18,781 nt of DNA, from the NCBI GenBank assembly GCA_018266335.1, contig JAFEAR010000242.1, positions 1 through 18,781 on the forward strand, written 5' to 3'. The stretch's first letter is position 1, and each line of letters opens with the position of its first letter. Of this stretch, positions 14,137 through 18,781 are shown one piece after another. A program made the translations under genes and the position numbers. Source of the DNA: Bdellovibrionales bacterium (lineage in GTDB: Bacteria; Bdellovibrionota; UBA2428). The notes under the pieces are model-generated. The model saw only the letters and a list, made by a program, of their open reading frames with translations, searched no databases and was not told the DNA's origin.

Positions 14137-15375
14137 ATGCTCCGACTCCGCATTTCGCTTAGCTGCTCGCTCGTTCTCGCCACCTCGGCGCACGCGGGGG
14201 AACTCGTGGTGCGCGGAACTCCGCTCTCCTGGCCTTTCGATTTGCGCGTGCTGGTGCAGGAAGTTCCCAAGGGCAAGGTGCTCGAAATCTCGGGCACGCG
14301 CTTACGCGATGACCGCGGCGCCTCGACCGGCGACGAAAACCTGCGCTGCACGGTACGCCAAAATCCGGCGGCGTTTTTACCCACGCTCCTTACGGTGCCC
14401 GGCGATCAGCACGAAGGCTGGATGTGCCAGGGGAATAATTACCAACGCCTCATCAATCGCCCGGTTCGTTACCAAGCGGGAGCGGGCTACGTGCGCGTGG
14501 GCACCGAACTGTACCGGGCGGGCGTAGAACTCGTACCCCAGGACGGTAAACTGCTGGTGATCAACACCATCGGCATGGATCACTACTTGGCGGGCCTGGT
14601 GAACGGCGAAATACGCTCGGACTATCCGCCCGAGGCCGTGAAGGCGCAAATTATTGCGGCCCGTAGTTACGCGCTCGCCACCGCGGCCGATCGTCGCCGT
14701 GCCGGCATGGCCTTTGACTTGTACGGCACCATTCAGGACCAAGTTTACCGGGGCGCGCAGGACGAAGACGCCGCCAGCGTGCGCCTGGTGCGCGAAACCG
14801 CGGGCGACATCCTCACGCACCAGGGTGATGTGCTGAAGGCGTACTACCATGCGTCGTCGGGCGGCTATTCGGAACTTCCGCAATACGTGTGGACCGACGG
14901 CGATTCCACCAAAGATTCGCTCGCGTACCTGGCGCGCGCGAGTGACATTGACGAGAACTTACCCGGCACGCGCTGGAATATTACGCTGAGTCCGCAGATG
15001 GGTTTGCAGTGGCCGGGCATCGGACGAATTTTTGAATTCGCCGTGCAGGGGCGCTCGCCGGGGCAACGCGTGCAGAATGTTCTGCTGCGCGGTTCGGATG
15101 GCGAGCAAAACATGACGGGCAGCGAGTTCCGCCGCAGGCTGGGAGCGAATTGGGTCAAGAGCACCTATTTTTTTGTAAAGCGTGTGGGCCAAGGTTGGCT
15201 GCTCGAGGGACGTGGCTATGGCCATGGCGTAGGACTTTCGCAGCTCGGCGCGCGGGCCCTGGCCAAGTCCGGCAAAAATTCCGAAGAAATTTTGCGCCAC
15301 TACTATCCCTACGCGAACGTACAAAAGTTGCCGCTTGACGAAGGCACCGCTCCCGCGCCAATCGGTACGCGGTGA
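14137..15375 (+). CDS. SpoIID/LytB-domain cell-wall protein (putative lytic transglycosylase)
   Basis: A protein of 412 residues from the ATG at 14137, which opens a clean signal peptide (MLRLRISLSCSLVLATSAHA) and has TGGAG upstream. The frame could be read from an upstream TTG at 14095 without a sensible signal sequence. The SpoIID domain carries YLAGLVNGEIRSDYPPEAVK with Glu158 as the likely catalytic acid, QIIAARSYALA, YHASSGGYSE and the C-terminal GYGHGVGLSQLGA. SpoIID proteins cleave glycan strands lacking stem peptides. In a Gram-negative this points to a periplasmic peptidoglycan-remodelling role; the specific process is not known. The stop overlaps the GTG start of queA. Confidence 0.9.
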   Translation: MLRLRISLSCSLVLATSAHAGELVVRGTPLSWPFDLRVLVQEVPKGKVLEISGTRLRDDRGASTGDENLRCTVRQNPAAFLPTLLTVPGDQHEGWMCQGNNYQRLINRPVRYQAGAGYVRVGTELYRAGVELVPQDGKLLVINTIGMDHYLAGLVNGEIRSDYPPEAVKAQIIAARSYALATAADRRRAGMAFDLYGTIQDQVYRGAQDEDAASVRLVRETAGDILTHQGDVLKAYYHASSGGYSELPQYVWTDGDSTKDSLAYLARASDIDENLPGTRWNITLSPQMGLQWPGIGRIFEFAVQGRSPGQRVQNVLLRGSDGEQNMTGSEFRRRLGANWVKSTYFFVKRVGQGWLLEGRGYGHGVGLSQLGARALAKSGKNSEEILRHYYPYANVQKLPLDEGTAPAPIGTR

Positions 15376-16493
15376 AATCACGCGACCTCGACCCCAGCCT
15401 TACGGATCGGCTTGAAGACTACGCCTTTGACTTACCCGAAGAACTCATTGCGCAGGATCCGGCCCCCACGCGCGAGTCGGCGCGTTTGCTTGTGGTGCGC
15501 CGCGAACCGAGCGGCGGCATGCCACGTTTCGAAGATTTGCGCGTAAGCGATTTGCCGGCCCTCATTGCCAGCGAACCAAAATTGCAACGGGCCGTGTGGG
15601 TGCGCAATCGCAGCCGCGTGATTCCCGCGCGCTTTTACGCTCGGCGCCCCAGTGGCGGCCGCCACGAAATTGTTTTGCTCGAAGAAAAATCCCCTCGCGT
15701 GTGGACGGCCATTGTTCGCAATCAAGCGGCCTTTCACTATCCGCAAATTTTGCACCCCGAACAGAAAAGCGAACAAACTTTTACGAGCCCCGAGCCGGGT
15801 GTGCTGGATTTTTCGCAGTGGCCCGAGCCCGTCGAAGCTTTTTTGGAGGCGCACGGTGAAATGCCGCTGCCGCCCTACATTCGCAAGCGCGTGGCCGCGC
15901 GCGATCGTGAACGATACCAAACGGTGTGGGCCCGTAGTGACCGCGCGGCTTCGGTGGCGGCGCCCACGGCTTCGCTGCACTTCACGCCCGAACTGTGCCG
16001 GAATATTGAAAGCAACGGAGGCCAATTTGCGGACATCGTTTTGCACGTGGGCCTGGGCACCTTTGAACCCGTGCGCAGCCCCACTCTGTCGGGACACGAA
16101 CTCCACGCCGAACGCATCGAAGTTGAAGCCCCCACGCTCCAACTGCTGCGGCAAGGTCTGGCCGCTGGCCGCCCCCGCATTACGGTGGGCACCACCGCCT
16201 TGCGCACTCTAGAGAGCCTATCGATCAACGGCGAGCCTACCCGTCCCGGAGCCCAGCTCGCCCTCGCGCCCGACGGTAGCATTCGCGGCAAAACGCAGCT
16301 CTTTGTGCGGCCAAGTTTTGAATTTCGTTACACAAATGCGTTGTTTACGAACTTCCATTTGCCGGCCTCTACACTCTTCGTACTCGTGGCCTGTTTTGCG
16401 GGCAGTCGGCAGCTGGCGCTGGAAGCCTACGAGCATGCCATCGCCCGGAAATACCGCTTTTTTAGCTTCGGCGACGCTTCTTTGTGGCTTTGA
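15372..16493 (+). CDS. queA: S-adenosylmethionine:tRNA ribosyltransferase-isomerase
   Basis: Transfers and isomerises the ribosyl group of SAM onto 7-aminomethyl-7-deazaguanine in tRNA to make epoxyqueuosine, the step after Tgt. The 373 residues begin at a GTG that overlaps the upstream stop (GTGA), giving an N-terminal extension of about 15 residues before YAFDLPEELIAQDPAPTRESARLL. Conserved blocks are VWVRNRSRVIPARF, MPLPPYI, AAPTASLHFTPEL, HVGLGTFEPVR, HAERIEV, VGTTALRTLES, TNFHLPASTLF and the C-terminal KYRFFSFGDA. tgt lies two genes downstream, which supports the pathway. Confidence 0.96.
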   Translation: MKSRDLDPSLTDRLEDYAFDLPEELIAQDPAPTRESARLLVVRREPSGGMPRFEDLRVSDLPALIASEPKLQRAVWVRNRSRVIPARFYARRPSGGRHEIVLLEEKSPRVWTAIVRNQAAFHYPQILHPEQKSEQTFTSPEPGVLDFSQWPEPVEAFLEAHGEMPLPPYIRKRVAARDRERYQTVWARSDRAASVAAPTASLHFTPELCRNIESNGGQFADIVLHVGLGTFEPVRSPTLSGHELHAERIEVEAPTLQLLRQGLAAGRPRITVGTTALRTLESLSINGEPTRPGAQLALAPDGSIRGKTQLFVRPSFEFRYTNALFTNFHLPASTLFVLVACFAGSRQLALEAYEHAIARKYRFFSFGDASLWL

Positions 16494-16526
16494 AGCCCCG
16501 AATTTGATACATAGCGTCAATCAGGG

Positions 16527-18676
<2,150 letters not shown>

Positions 18677-18690
18677 GGGGTGTTAGGCCT

Positions 18691-18718
18691 TTCCTCTAGA
18701 AATTGTTTTCTGGAGGAG
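18691..18718 (+). promoter_or_regulatory. Hairpin containing the Shine-Dalgarno of the next gene
   Basis: Bases 18692-18702 pair with 18707-18717 over 11 bp (one T-G) around a TTGT loop, with a possible further T-G pair at 18691/18718. The 3' arm contains GGAGGA, the ribosome-binding sequence 7 bases before the GTG at 18726. There is no T run, so it is not a terminator. It may limit initiation on the downstream gene or couple it to translation of tgt. Confidence 0.55.
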
Positions 18719-18725
18719 ATCTATC

Positions 18726-18781
18726 GTGTTGAAGTTGTTTGCTCTCAGCGCCCTGTTGTCTGTGCCCGCCTTTGCGCAGGA
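18726..18781 (+). CDS. Start of an exported/membrane protein, probably YajC (cut by window end)
   Basis: A GTG start 7 bases after GGAGGAG. The visible 18 codons read MLKLFALSALLSVPAFAQ, a signal peptide with an AFA-Q cleavage site. YajC, a small membrane protein of the Sec translocon (SecDF-YajC), commonly follows tgt and in some bacteria has a cleavable N-terminal signal. The name is inferred from position only; no diagnostic YajC sequence is inside the window. Confidence 0.6.
   Translation, partial: MLKLFALSALLSVPAFAQ

Overview
The window joins a plasmid- or integrative-element-like accessory segment (about 1-3190) to a stretch of conserved chromosomal genes (about 3190-18781) of a Gram-negative bacterium. 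The chromosomal part has lipoprotein and signal-peptide proteins, obgE-nadD next to rplU-rpmA, and queA-tgt followed by what looks like the start of yajC. A Bdellovibrionota or other 'deltaproteobacterial' host would fit the divergent E1 dehydrogenase and the paired M16 peptidases. That placement is from general impression only and is weak.

Left region: four tightly coupled genes on the + strand overlap by ATGA. They are the C-terminal part of a DUF3560 protein, a DUF6878-like protein, a DUF6915-like protein and one unrecognised protein. A gene-free stretch follows (1824-2168) that is dominated by a long imperfect inverted repeat (1893-1943 against 2138-2196) enclosing further hairpins. Its right arm contains the start codon and first codons of a 75-residue unknown gene, and that gene's Shine-Dalgarno lies in an internal loop. 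The gene ends at a very strong terminator. A convergent XRE-family regulator faces it, with a 17-bp inverted repeat in its promoter region. Three 11-bp tandem repeats come next, then a tRNA-Glu(UUC) gene on the - strand whose 3' end points into the accessory segment. This is the usual geometry of a tRNA-targeted integrative element, but no integrase lies in the window and the other end is outside it.

Middle region: a large, divergent homodimeric-type 2-oxoacid (pyruvate) dehydrogenase E1 (+) stands alone without E2/E3. Converging on it, and overlapping its stop codon, is a - strand series obgE - nadD - active M16 lipoprotein peptidase - inactive M16 partner. Upstream of that is rplU - rpmA with its own terminator, and a small zinc-ribbon gene upstream of rplU.

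Right region: a + strand run of seven closely spaced or overlapping genes plus one partial gene. It holds a cysteine-free uracil-DNA-glycosylase-like protein, an NfeD-like membrane protein without an evident catalytic Ser/Lys dyad, a slipin/SPFH protein, a SpoIID-family cell-wall protein, queA, an exported SGNH hydrolase, tgt, and the first codons of a probable yajC. QueA and Tgt are two steps of queuosine tRNA modification; tgt-yajC is a common pairing with the Sec system.

The main things to look at again are the long structured inverted repeat at 1893-2196, the element boundary at tRNA-Glu with its 11-bp repeats and operator palindrome, and several leaders (rplU, probable yajC, zinc-ribbon gene) in which the Shine-Dalgarno is predicted to be paired.
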